From Burkholderiaceae bacterium (GTDB taxonomy: Bacteria > Pseudomonadota > Gammaproteobacteria > Burkholderiales > Burkholderiaceae_C): DNA of 36,455 nt. A program made the translations under genes and the position numbers. Of the stretch, positions 1 through 8,065 are shown in pieces. Numbering within the stretch: position 1 is the stretch's first letter; each line of letters opens with the position of its first letter. The stretch is from NCBI GenBank assembly GCA_905339355.1, contig CAJPFZ010000631.1, forward strand, positions 1 to 36,455, written 5' to 3'. The notes under the pieces were generated by a model. That model was not told the origin of the DNA. It saw only the letters and a list, made by a program, of their open reading frames with translations, and made no database searches.

Positions 1-2
1 TG

Positions 3-362
3 CGCCCTGCCCTTGCGGGCTGGTGCGAGCTCGTCGCGCAATGCCGGCTCGAAGCGCCGCGCCGCATCGACGACGTGACTGTCGAAAGCAGCGCACTGAC
101 CCACGCCGCACCAGGCACCGACAACTTCAAGCTCGCCGTGACGCTGCGCAACCGCGGCGCGCTCCCGGTGATGATGCCCGCCGTGGAACTGAGTCTCACC
201 GACACCGCAGGGCAGCTCGTTGCCCGGCGTGCACTGAGCCCGGCAGACTTTCGTGCGCCGAGCAGCGTGCTGCCGCCGGGGGGCGAGGTGCCCCTGCAAC
301 TGTTGCTGAGTACCGGCACACCGCGTGTGGCCGGCTACACCGTCGAAGTCTTCTATCCCTGA
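3..362 (+). CDS. DUF3426 domain protein, C-terminal part (5' end outside window)
   Basis: This is the C-terminal part, about 119 codons, of a protein whose beginning lies before the window. The reading frame is open from base 3 and ends with TGA at 360-362. The visible part carries the DUF3426 pattern: a short Cys-containing lead-in (WCELVAQC then PRRIDD), a beta-rich stretch with LRNRG, a P-x-VELSLTD segment, the R-R-x-L-x-P-x-D-F motif, and a final GYTVEVFYP. Family members usually have an N-terminal MJ0042-type zinc ribbon and one membrane helix, which cannot be checked here. The function of the family is unknown. The PfkB kinase gene follows 39 bp downstream on the same strand, so the two may be co-transcribed. 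Confidence 0.8.
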   Translation, partial: RPALAGWCELVAQCRLEAPRRIDDVTVESSALTHAAPGTDNFKLAVTLRNRGALPVMMPAVELSLTDTAGQLVARRALSPADFRAPSSVLPPGGEVPLQLLLSTGTPRVAGYTVEVFYP

Positions 363-401
363 CGCGCGCACTGCGTGACTTTCCTTTCCATTGGAGCGCC
401 C

Positions 402-1310
402 ATGCCGGCCCTGATCTGCGGATCTCTCGCTTTCGACACCATCACCACCTTCCCGGGACGCTTTGCACAGCAGATCCTGCCCGAACAGGTGCACATCCTG
501 AACGTGTCCTTTCTCGTGCCGACGCTGCGCCGCGAATTCGGCGGCTGCGCCGGGAACATCGCCTACACCCTGGCGCAGCTGGGCGGCGAGCCGCTGGTGC
601 TCGCGACTGTCGGCAACGACGGGCAGGACTATGTGCGGCGCCTGCAATCGTGGCGGGCGAGCACCGAGTACGTGCGCGTGATCGACGACAGCTACACCGC
701 GCAGGCGATCATCATCACCGACACCGACAACAACCAGATCACCGCCTTCCACCCGGGAGCGATGCAGTCGGCGCACCTGAGCGCTGTTCCGCAGCGCGAC
801 GACATTCGTGTGGCCATCGTGGCGCCGGACGGGCGCGACGCCATGATCCAGCATGCCGAACAGCTGGCCGCCGCGCGAGTGCCGTTCGTCTTCGACCCGG
901 GCCAGGGCCTGCCGATGTTCAACGGCGAAGAGCTGGGCCACTTCGTGGCCCAGGCCACCTGGGTCGCCGTCAACGACTACGAAGCACGCATGCTGTGCGA
1001 ACGCACCGGGCAGACGCTCGAGTCGCTCTCGCGTTCGCACCTGCAGGGTGTCATCGTGACTTTGGGCGCGAACGGCTGCGAACTGTGGCAGCAAGGCGTG
1101 CGCACGCATGTGCCGGGGGTCGGCGCCACCGAGGTCGTGGACCCGACCGGCTGCGGCGACGCCTTCCGCGGCGCGCTCCTGTTCGGGCTCGAACGCGGCT
1201 GGCCGCTCGAACGCTGCGTGAAGCTCGGCAACCGCGTCGGCGCGCTGAAGATTGCATGCCGCGGCGGCCAGAATCACCACATCGATCACGCTTTGCTGGC
1301 GGCCGACTGA
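402..1310 (+). CDS. PfkB-family carbohydrate/nucleoside kinase, adenosine kinase-like
   Basis: A 302-residue kinase of the PfkB/ribokinase superfamily that phosphorylates a sugar or nucleoside hydroxyl with ATP in the cytosol. The N-terminal PfkB signature is FGGCAGNIAYTLAQLGG at about residues 46-62. The C-terminal signature DPTGCGDAF (247-255) supplies the anion hole and catalytic Asp253. The VTLGANGCELW segment (219-229) is typical of the nucleotide-binding region. Length matches the family. I chose the ATG at 402 because GGAG (393-396) sits five bases before it; an in-frame GTG at 375 would add nine residues but has a poorer context. Homologues in Burkholderiales are usually labelled adenosine kinase or carbohydrate kinase. 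The substrate cannot be fixed from sequence alone, so I leave the symbol empty. Confidence 0.9.
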   Translation: MPALICGSLAFDTITTFPGRFAQQILPEQVHILNVSFLVPTLRREFGGCAGNIAYTLAQLGGEPLVLATVGNDGQDYVRRLQSWRASTEYVRVIDDSYTAQAIIITDTDNNQITAFHPGAMQSAHLSAVPQRDDIRVAIVAPDGRDAMIQHAEQLAAARVPFVFDPGQGLPMFNGEELGHFVAQATWVAVNDYEARMLCERTGQTLESLSRSHLQGVIVTLGANGCELWQQGVRTHVPGVGATEVVDPTGCGDAFRGALLFGLERGWPLERCVKLGNRVGALKIACRGGQNHHIDHALLAAD

Positions 1311-1345
1311 GGGCGGGCACTTCAGTTGTGTACCGATCGGCCGAA

Positions 1346-1696
1346 ATGCCGGTGATGGACACCGGCTGGCCGATCTTTCTCGCTGCAAGCGCTGCGCTGT
1401 GCGCGCTGGTCGCTGCGGCGAGCCGCTGGTGGCATGGCAAGCAGCTGGCGGCCTTGGCAGCGCGCCTGGCGAAGTCCGAGCGCGCGCGAGAGTACGCGGT
1501 GCAGCAGGCTTCGCAGGCACGCAAGCAGATCGAGAAGCTGCAGCGGGAACTGTCGGAATCGAGGCGCCCCGCGCCCAACGCTGCCGCGGCGGCCAGCGGC
1601 GCCCAGCCTCGGGCGGCGCCGAATCCACCGCCTATATCGGACTCGACGGCACCTGCATTGCCGGCTCACGGTTTCGCAGACACCCAGCCTTTGTGA
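1346..1696 (+). CDS. small membrane-anchored coiled-coil protein, unknown function
   Basis: A 116-residue predicted protein 35 bp after the kinase. Residues about 8-25 (WPIFLAASAALCALVAAA) form one hydrophobic helix. A Lys/Arg/Glu/Gln-rich stretch follows (about 31-72) with heptad-like spacing, including LAARLAKSERAREYA and RKQIEKLQRELSESRR, consistent with a coiled coil. The last 40 residues are Ala/Pro-rich and probably disordered. The likely topology is a short N-terminal anchor with a cytoplasmic coiled coil. The start is uncertain: the ATG at 1346 or one at 1355 are both possible and neither has a strong ribosome binding site. Support comes from the helix-plus-coil architecture and the absence of a better frame in this gap. 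No function is recognised. Confidence 0.65.
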   Translation: MPVMDTGWPIFLAASAALCALVAAASRWWHGKQLAALAARLAKSERAREYAVQQASQARKQIEKLQRELSESRRPAPNAAAAASGAQPRAAPNPPPISDSTAPALPAHGFADTQPL

Positions 1697-1705
1697 TGGG
1701 CACAC

Positions 1706-1721
1706 AGCCACACGTGTGGCT
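1706..1721. terminator. 16-bp perfect palindrome between convergent genes
   Basis: AGCCACACGTGTGGCT is a perfect inverted repeat lying between the stop codons of two convergent genes (1696 on + and 1734 on -). Its position suits a shared hairpin terminator. Neither side carries a T-run, so it is not a textbook intrinsic terminator and could instead be a protein-binding palindrome. Confidence 0.35.
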
Positions 1722-1733
1722 CTGAGTTCGGCG

Positions 1734-2063
1734 TCACTCGCGCGGGCAGCGCAGCATCAACCACGCTTGCGCCTGCGCCAGCGTGCACGCCAGCCGCATC
1801 TGCTTGCGGCGTGACGACGCACCACGCAGCAACTCGACCGATCGGCGCGGCAAGCCCAGTTCGGCGGCGAGCCACGCGATCAAGGCCTCGTTCGCCTTGC
1901 CGTCGACCGGCGGCGCAGCCAGGCGCACACGCAGCGCACCGCCATGCAGGCCGGCCACCTCGGTTCGTTTCGCCCCGGGCACCACGCTGAGATCGAGCAC
2001 GACAGCGGCCTCGACCGTGCGAAGGCAGGGCCATGTCGCCTCACCAGACGATGGACTGCTCAT
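1734..2063 (-). CDS. DUF167 (YggU-like) family protein
   Basis: A 109-residue small alpha/beta protein of the DUF167/YggU family. The characteristic sequence is complete: VVPGAKRTEV near residue 28, RVRLAAPPVDGKANEALIAW in the middle, and a G-x-SSRRKQMRL element near residue 80. Family structures are known but no biochemical role is established. I prefer the ATG at 2061-2063; the frame can be extended to a TTG at 2075, but that lies against the upstream terminator. The gene follows the histone-like gene on the same strand but is separated from it by a strong intrinsic terminator at 2077-2102, so it is either expressed by read-through or from a weak promoter I cannot see. Confidence 0.85.
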   Translation of the reverse strand: MSSPSSGEATWPCLRTVEAAVVLDLSVVPGAKRTEVAGLHGGALRVRLAAPPVDGKANEALIAWLAAELGLPRRSVELLRGASSRRKQMRLACTLAQAQAWLMLRCPRE

Positions 2064-2076
2064 TCCACGGATCAAG

Positions 2077-2102
2077 AAAAAACCCGGCCGAAGCCGGGTT
2101 TT
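2077..2102 (-). terminator. intrinsic terminator of the histone-like gene
   Basis: Read on the minus strand this is CCCGGC-TTCG-GCCGGG followed by six T residues: a GC stem with a stable UUCG tetraloop (stem 2083-2088 / 2093-2098, loop 2089-2092). It lies 21 bp after the histone-like stop codon. The T4/A6 flanks also allow weak function on the other strand. Confidence 0.88.
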
Positions 2103-2123
2103 GGAAACAACACGAGCTTTCGC

Positions 2124-2600
2124 TCAGGGCTTGTTGCCCGTCGGGAAAGGCCATGCGGCTTGCGGGCTCAGCGCCGTCTTGGCAGCCGGTGCCGCTGCGG
2201 GCTTCGCAGGGGCAGGGGCAGCAGGGGCAGCGGGGGCCTTCTTCGCAGCGGACTTCTTGGCTGCCGGCCTGCGCGCAGCGGCCTTCTTCGCAGGAGCCTT
2301 TTTCGCTGCCGACTTCTTGGCAGCGGCCTTTTTCGCGGGAGCCTTTTTCGCTGCCGACTTCTTGGCAGCGGGCTTCTTCGCAGCGGCCTTCTTCGCCGGC
2401 GACTTCTTCGCCGCAGCCTTCTTCGCCGGGGCCTTCTTCGCCGCCGTCTTCTTGGCTGCCGGGCGCTTCGCCGCGGCCTTCTTCGCCGGGGCCTTCTTCG
2501 CCGGGCTCTTCTTCGCTGCTGCCTTCTTGGCCGGAGCCTTCTTCGCAGCGGACTTCTTCGCGGCAGGTTTCTTTGCCGCAGCTTTTTTCGCAGTTGCCAT
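2124..2600 (-). CDS. Ala/Lys/Pro-rich histone H1-like DNA-binding protein
   Basis: A 158-residue protein made almost wholly of short imperfect repeats such as [20 protein letters not shown], from residue 2 to about 120. An Ala/Pro spacer and a non-repetitive end ([18 protein letters not shown]) follow. This composition is that of the C-terminal tail of eukaryotic histone H1 and of bacterial H1-like proteins (HctB, BpH1, AlgP type). It is expected to bind nucleoid DNA non-specifically through lysines. There is no globular domain. I chose the ATG at 2598-2600 because GGAGA (2606-2610) precedes it; the frame could extend to 2618. It lies downstream of nrdB on the same strand and ends at a strong terminator. 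Repeat number is likely to vary between strains because the DNA is itself repetitive. Confidence 0.88.
   Translation of the reverse strand: MATAKKAAAKKPAAKKSAAKKAPAKKAAAKKSPAKKAPAKKAAAKRPAAKKTAAKKAPAKKAAAKKSPAKKAAAKKPAAKKSAAKKAPAKKAAAKKSAAKKAPAKKAAARRPAAKKSAAKKAPAAPAAPAPAKPAAAPAAKTALSPQAAWPFPTGNKP
2240..2595 (-). repeat. degenerate coding repeats of the H1-like protein
   Basis: The Lys/Ala-coding part consists of tandem imperfect units containing GCCTTCTTCGC or GACTTCTTGGC (plus-strand reading), spaced roughly 15-30 bases apart. Several longer blocks are nearly identical, for example those around 2290-2330 and 2335-2375. This favours slippage or recombination and is also a likely assembly trouble spot. 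Confidence 0.75.
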
Positions 2601-2630
2601 TACATTCTCCTTGATCAAGTTGCAAAAGCA

Positions 2631-2663
2631 CCGATAGGCACCGGCAGTCCCGCTGCCTATCGG
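2631..2663 (-). promoter_or_regulatory. 10-bp inverted repeat upstream of the histone-like gene
   Basis: CCGATAGGCA (2631-2640) and TGCCTATCGG (2654-2663) form a perfect 10-bp stem with a 13-nt loop. On the minus strand the hairpin is followed by TGCTTTTGC, a weak T-run, and then by the histone gene's ribosome binding site. It may terminate nrdB transcription, act as a 5'-UTR hairpin of the histone mRNA, or be an operator; position alone does not decide. Confidence 0.55.
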
Positions 2664-2830
2664 CTATTCACCGCCCGGAGGTCTGGCCGCGGCCGAGATG
2701 GCAGCAGTCGCCCCAGTACGATGAATCAGGTTGCGTCTCGCGCATGCCGCTTCTGTGTCGGCACATCACGATCCGCGAATCTTGATCTCTCACGTGTCGG
2801 CCCCTGCGCCCGCGCGCTGGAGAGGCCGCT

Positions 2831-4057
2831 TCAGTCCCAAGACAGCGCGCCACCGGATTGGTATTCGATGACACGCGTCTCGAAGAAATTGCGCTCCTTT
2901 TTCAGGTCGATCATTTCGCTCATCCACGGGAACGGGTTTTCCTCGTTCGGGAAGAGCTCTTCCAAACCGATCTGCGTTGCACGCCGGTTGGCGATGTAGC
3001 GCAGGTAGCCCTTGAACATCGAGGCGTTCATGCCGAGCACGCCGCGAGGCATGGTGTCCTCGGCGTAGCGGTACTCGAGCTCGACGGCCTTCATGAACAG
3101 CGCGCGGATCTCGGCCTTGAATTCGGCCGTCCACAGCTGCGGGTTCTCGAGCTTGATCTGGTTGATCAGGTCGATGCCGAAGTTGCAGTGCATCGACTCG
3201 TCGCGAAGAATGTACTGGTACTGCTCCGCCGCGCCGGTCATCTTGTTCTGGCGACCCAGCGCCAGGATCTGCGTGAAGCCGACGTAGAAGAAGAGCCCCT
3301 CCATCAGGCAGGCAAAGACGATCAGGCTCTTCAGCAGCGTCTGGTCGTTCTCCGGCGTGCCGGTGCGGAAGTTCGGGTCCATGATCGCGTCGATGAACGG
3401 GACCAGGAACTCGTCCTTGTCGCGGATCGACGTGACCTCGTGGTAGGCGTTGAAGATCTCGCTCTCGTCCAGACCGAGCGACTCCACGATGTACTGGTAG
3501 GCGTGCGTGTGGATCGCCTCTTCGAAAGCCTGGCGCAGCAGGAACTGGCGGCACTCGGGCGCCGTGATGTGGCGGTAGGTGCCCAGCACGATGTTGTTGG
3601 CGGCCAGCGAATCGGCAGTGACGAAGAAGCCGAGGTTGCGCTTGATGATGCGGCGCTCGTCGTCTGTCAGGCCGTTCGGATCTTTCCAGGTCGCGATGTC
3701 GCGCGACATGTTGATCTCTTGAGGCATCCAGTGATTCGAGCAGGTGGCGAGGTACTTCTCCCACGCCCACTTGTACTTGAACGGCACCAGCTGGTTGACG
3801 TCGGTCTGGCCGTTGATGATGCGCTTGTCTGCAGCGTTCACGCGGCGCGTGCTCGAGGCCTCGACCTTGGTCGCCTGCGGTGCGGTGAAGGGGGTGGCGG
3901 AAACGCCGCTCTCGACAGCGGCCAGCATGGCCGACTTCGAAGACGGAGCAACCGCACGCGCTTGAGACGGATGACTCTGCGCGGGACTCTCGCTTCCGAC
4001 TGTCCTGAGCTTGTCGAAGGATGTCGAGGGACTGACTTCTTCTTCCCAAACCAACAT
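2831..4057 (-). CDS. nrdB: ribonucleoside-diphosphate reductase subunit beta (class Ia)
   Basis: A 408-residue small subunit that houses the di-iron centre and stable tyrosyl radical used by NrdA to reduce ribonucleotides. Metal ligands are visible: Asp149 (VTADSLAAN), Glu180 and His183 ([11 protein letters not shown]), Glu253 ([11 protein letters not shown]), Glu287 and His290 (RDESMH). The radical tyrosine is Tyr187. The C-terminus lacks obvious truncation. I chose the ATG at 4055-4057 (MLVWEEEV) with AGGA about ten bases upstream; the frame stays open to 4240 but that extension overlaps the intercistronic hairpins. Residues 9-75 form a low-complexity N-terminal linker not found in the E. 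coli protein, and residues 13-20 (SFDKLRTV) are encoded by a dispersed-repeat motif (see 3999-4021). It lies 189 bp after nrdA. Confidence 0.97.
   Translation of the reverse strand: MLVWEEEVSPSTSFDKLRTVGSESPAQSHPSQARAVAPSSKSAMLAAVESGVSATPFTAPQATKVEASSTRRVNAADKRIINGQTDVNQLVPFKYKWAWEKYLATCSNHWMPQEINMSRDIATWKDPNGLTDDERRIIKRNLGFFVTADSLAANNIVLGTYRHITAPECRQFLLRQAFEEAIHTHAYQYIVESLGLDESEIFNAYHEVTSIRDKDEFLVPFIDAIMDPNFRTGTPENDQTLLKSLIVFACLMEGLFFYVGFTQILALGRQNKMTGAAEQYQYILRDESMHCNFGIDLINQIKLENPQLWTAEFKAEIRALFMKAVELEYRYAEDTMPRGVLGMNASMFKGYLRYIANRRATQIGLEELFPNEENPFPWMSEMIDLKKERNFFETRVIEYQSGGALSWD
3999..4021 (-). repeat. dispersed short repeat motif embedded in the nrdB coding sequence
   Basis: On the coding strand this reads TTCGACAAGCTCAGGACAGT. 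It is the well-known motif that produces junk peptides of the type FDKLRT, STSSGQ and RQAQD in many proteobacterial genomes; all three frames here show them. It is translated in frame as NrdB residues 13-20 in a variable linker. Only one copy is present in this window. Assignment as a REP-like dispersed repeat rests on recognition, not a genome count. Confidence 0.6.
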
Positions 4058-4081
4058 GGTGGATGTTTCCTGTGCGTTCGA

Positions 4082-4110
4082 ATTATGTGAGTGTTGCGTC
4101 GAAACACCAA
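4082..4110 (-). promoter_or_regulatory. possible sigma-70 promoter for nrdB
   Basis: On the minus strand TTGGTG (4105-4110) and CATAAT (4082-4087) are separated by 17 bp, with the nrdB ribosome binding site and ATG about 25-30 bases downstream. It is AT-richer than its surroundings. It would give nrdB an internal promoter independent of nrdA. The -35 element is only a partial match. Confidence 0.35.
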
Positions 4111-4179
4111 GCACTTCTTGACATTCGACGCGCTTCGCTGTTGCTCGTTGTTGCGCCATTGCATCGATCGGATCGTGCG

Positions 4180-4207
4180 AAAAATCCGTCGCGCGATGCA
4201 CGCGACG
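4180..4207 (-). terminator. possible intercistronic terminator/attenuator, nrdA-nrdB
   Basis: On the minus strand a 7-bp stem CGTCGCG (4201-4207) / CGCGACG (4187-4193) with a 7-nt loop is followed by GA and five T residues (4180-4184). This is a plausible intrinsic terminator. Its first arm overlaps the last arm of the larger hairpin at 4203-4235, so the two cannot form together. Confidence 0.45.
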
Positions 4208-4235
4208 CGCGCGGACTTTCGGTCCGCGTGCGTCG
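4203..4235 (-). promoter_or_regulatory. large intercistronic hairpin after nrdA
   Basis: CGACGCGCGCGGAC (4203-4216) and GTCCGCGTGCGTCG (4222-4235) pair over 14 positions with one mismatch (G-U on one strand, C-A on the other) around a 5-nt loop. It begins 11 bases after the nrdA stop codon. It could stabilise the nrdA mRNA 3' end or serve as an antiterminator for the overlapping hairpin at 4187-4207. Confidence 0.5.
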
Positions 4236-4246
4236 CTCATCTTTCA

Positions 4247-7147
<2,901 letters not shown>

Positions 7148-7231
7148 GAGGGTCCTTCGGGGTGATGCATCCAGTCGCTCAAGCGCCGATGCGGCTCGGG
7201 CGAAGCTGGAATGTCGCGATGTGCTTGTTAT

Positions 7232-7249
7232 TGCGGCGCATGCGCCGCA
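7232..7249. repeat. 18-bp perfect palindrome in the nrdA leader
   Basis: TGCGGCGCATGCGCCGCA is its own reverse complement. It lies about 85 bases upstream of the nrdA ATG, within the probable 5' untranslated region, and could form a hairpin or be a protein site. Confidence 0.5.
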
Positions 7250-7284
7250 GCTGGCGTGGCCGCGCGCTGCGCGCCGCCAGCAAA

Positions 7285-7305
7285 TGTGGAAAAGCCTGTG
7301 GAGAT
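7285..7305. promoter_or_regulatory. two DnaA-box-like sites upstream of nrdA
   Basis: TGTGGAAAA (7285-7293) and TGTGGAGAT (7297-7305) match the complement of the DnaA box TTATCCACA at eight and seven of nine positions and are 12 bp apart in the same orientation. DnaA regulates nrdAB in E. coli, which makes the location meaningful, but the matches are imperfect. Confidence 0.35.
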
Positions 7306-7341
7306 TCGGTGGAGTGCACGTGGATATCGGAATCGTCTCGA

Positions 7342-7389
7342 ACACTACATCTGGGGCACCGGTAGGACTTTAAACACTACCGGTAGCGT
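7342..7389. promoter_or_regulatory. candidate pair of NrdR boxes upstream of nrdA
   Basis: ACACTACATCTGGGGC (7342-7357) and ACACTACCGGTAGCGT (7374-7389) each match about 11 of 16 positions of the NrdR-box consensus acaCwAtATaTwGtgt and share ACACTA. Their starts are 32 bp apart, three helical turns, as is typical of NrdR box pairs. NrdR represses ribonucleotide reductase genes when dATP is plentiful. Confidence 0.55.
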
Positions 7390-7477
7390 ACCCTATTCGG
7401 ACAAGCACCCATACCCAAACGCCCGATTGACCCGCCGCGCCGCGCGGCCGCACTTGCGCAAACGGGCGAAAACGGCT

Positions 7478-8065
7478 TCAACCCAGCGCCGCGAACATCT
7501 CGCGCGGCCACTGCAGCGAAGAGTGCAGCGCAGCCCAGTCGAATCCCGGGCCGGGATCGATCTTGCGGCCCGGCGCAACGTGCTCGTGGCCCGCCACGTG
7601 GCGCAGCGGGTAGCGCATTGCGAGCGCTCGCAGCAGCCGCGCGAGAGCGGCGTACTGCCCCGGCTCGAAAGTCTCGCCCTCCAGGCCTTCGAGCTCGATG
7701 CCGATCGAATAGTCGTTGCAGTTGTCGCGGCCCCGCCAGCACGACGGGCCGGCATGCCACGCGCGCTCGTCGCACGAAACGAACTGCATCAGTTCGCCGT
7801 CGCGCCGCACGAAGAAGTGAGACGAGACCTGCAGGCCCCGGATGCGCTGGTAATAGGGATGCGCGTCCCAGTCGAGACGGTTGGTGAAGAGCCGTTCGAC
7901 GCCGTCACCGCCGTACTCGCCCGGCGGCAGGCTGATCGAGTGGATCAGCGCGAGCGAGATGTCGGTGTTCGCAGGGCGCGGCCCGTGGTTCGGCGATTCG
8001 ACGCGCCGCGCCGCGCGCCACCAGCCGCCTTCCCAGCCGGCGTCAGGAGCCGCCGCGCTCGCCAT
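7478..8065 (-). CDS. ampD: 1,6-anhydro-N-acetylmuramyl-L-alanine amidase AmpD
   Basis: A 195-residue cytosolic zinc amidase that cuts the peptide from 1,6-anhydro-MurNAc during peptidoglycan recycling and so controls the inducer of AmpR-type beta-lactamases. The Amidase_2 fold is complete: zinc ligands by family comparison are His42 (LALIHSISLPPG), His160 (AGHEHVAPGRK) and Asp170 (KIDPGPGFDW), with the catalytic region around Glu124 (SIGIELEG). There is no signal peptide, which fits AmpD rather than AmiD. The ATG at 8063-8065 overlaps the end of pilR by 23 bp, so the gene is probably translated from the same mRNA. It is the last gene of the ypjD-PP0621-pilS-pilR-ampD run. Confidence 0.95.
   Translation of the reverse strand: MASAAAPDAGWEGGWWRAARRVESPNHGPRPANTDISLALIHSISLPPGEYGGDGVERLFTNRLDWDAHPYYQRIRGLQVSSHFFVRRDGELMQFVSCDERAWHAGPSCWRGRDNCNDYSIGIELEGLEGETFEPGQYAALARLLRALAMRYPLRHVAGHEHVAPGRKIDPGPGFDWAALHSSLQWPREMFAALG

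Larger units (their letters stand above)
7148..7477. other. nrdA upstream region without genes
   Basis: These 330 bases separate ampD from nrdA (both on the minus strand). They hold a perfect 18-bp palindrome (7232-7249), two DnaA-box-like 9-mers (7285-7293 and 7297-7305) and two NrdR-box-like sites (7342-7357 and 7374-7389). I see no convincing small gene and no clear -10/-35 pair, although the promoter of nrdA must lie here unless nrdA is expressed from the ampD operon. Confidence 0.7.

Noticed and set aside
23-1696. A 557-codon plus-strand frame across the DUF3426 tail and the kinase
   Set aside because: The first three quarters are an Arg-rich out-of-frame reading of the conserved PfkB gene. 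Only its last 116 codons, beyond the kinase, look like a protein.
2240-2595. CRISPR-like or tandem non-coding repeat
   Set aside because: The repeats are irregular, lack unique spacers of constant length, and translate cleanly to an H1-like protein with a good ribosome binding site.
4058-4240. A 61-residue N-terminal extension of NrdB
   Set aside because: The frame is open, but it reads through the intercistronic hairpins and is unlike any NrdB; MLVWEEE at 4057 has a ribosome binding site.
7148-7345. A 66-residue N-terminal extension of NrdA
   Set aside because: It would place the start inside the NrdR-like boxes; the MQTAV start has AAGGA at good spacing.
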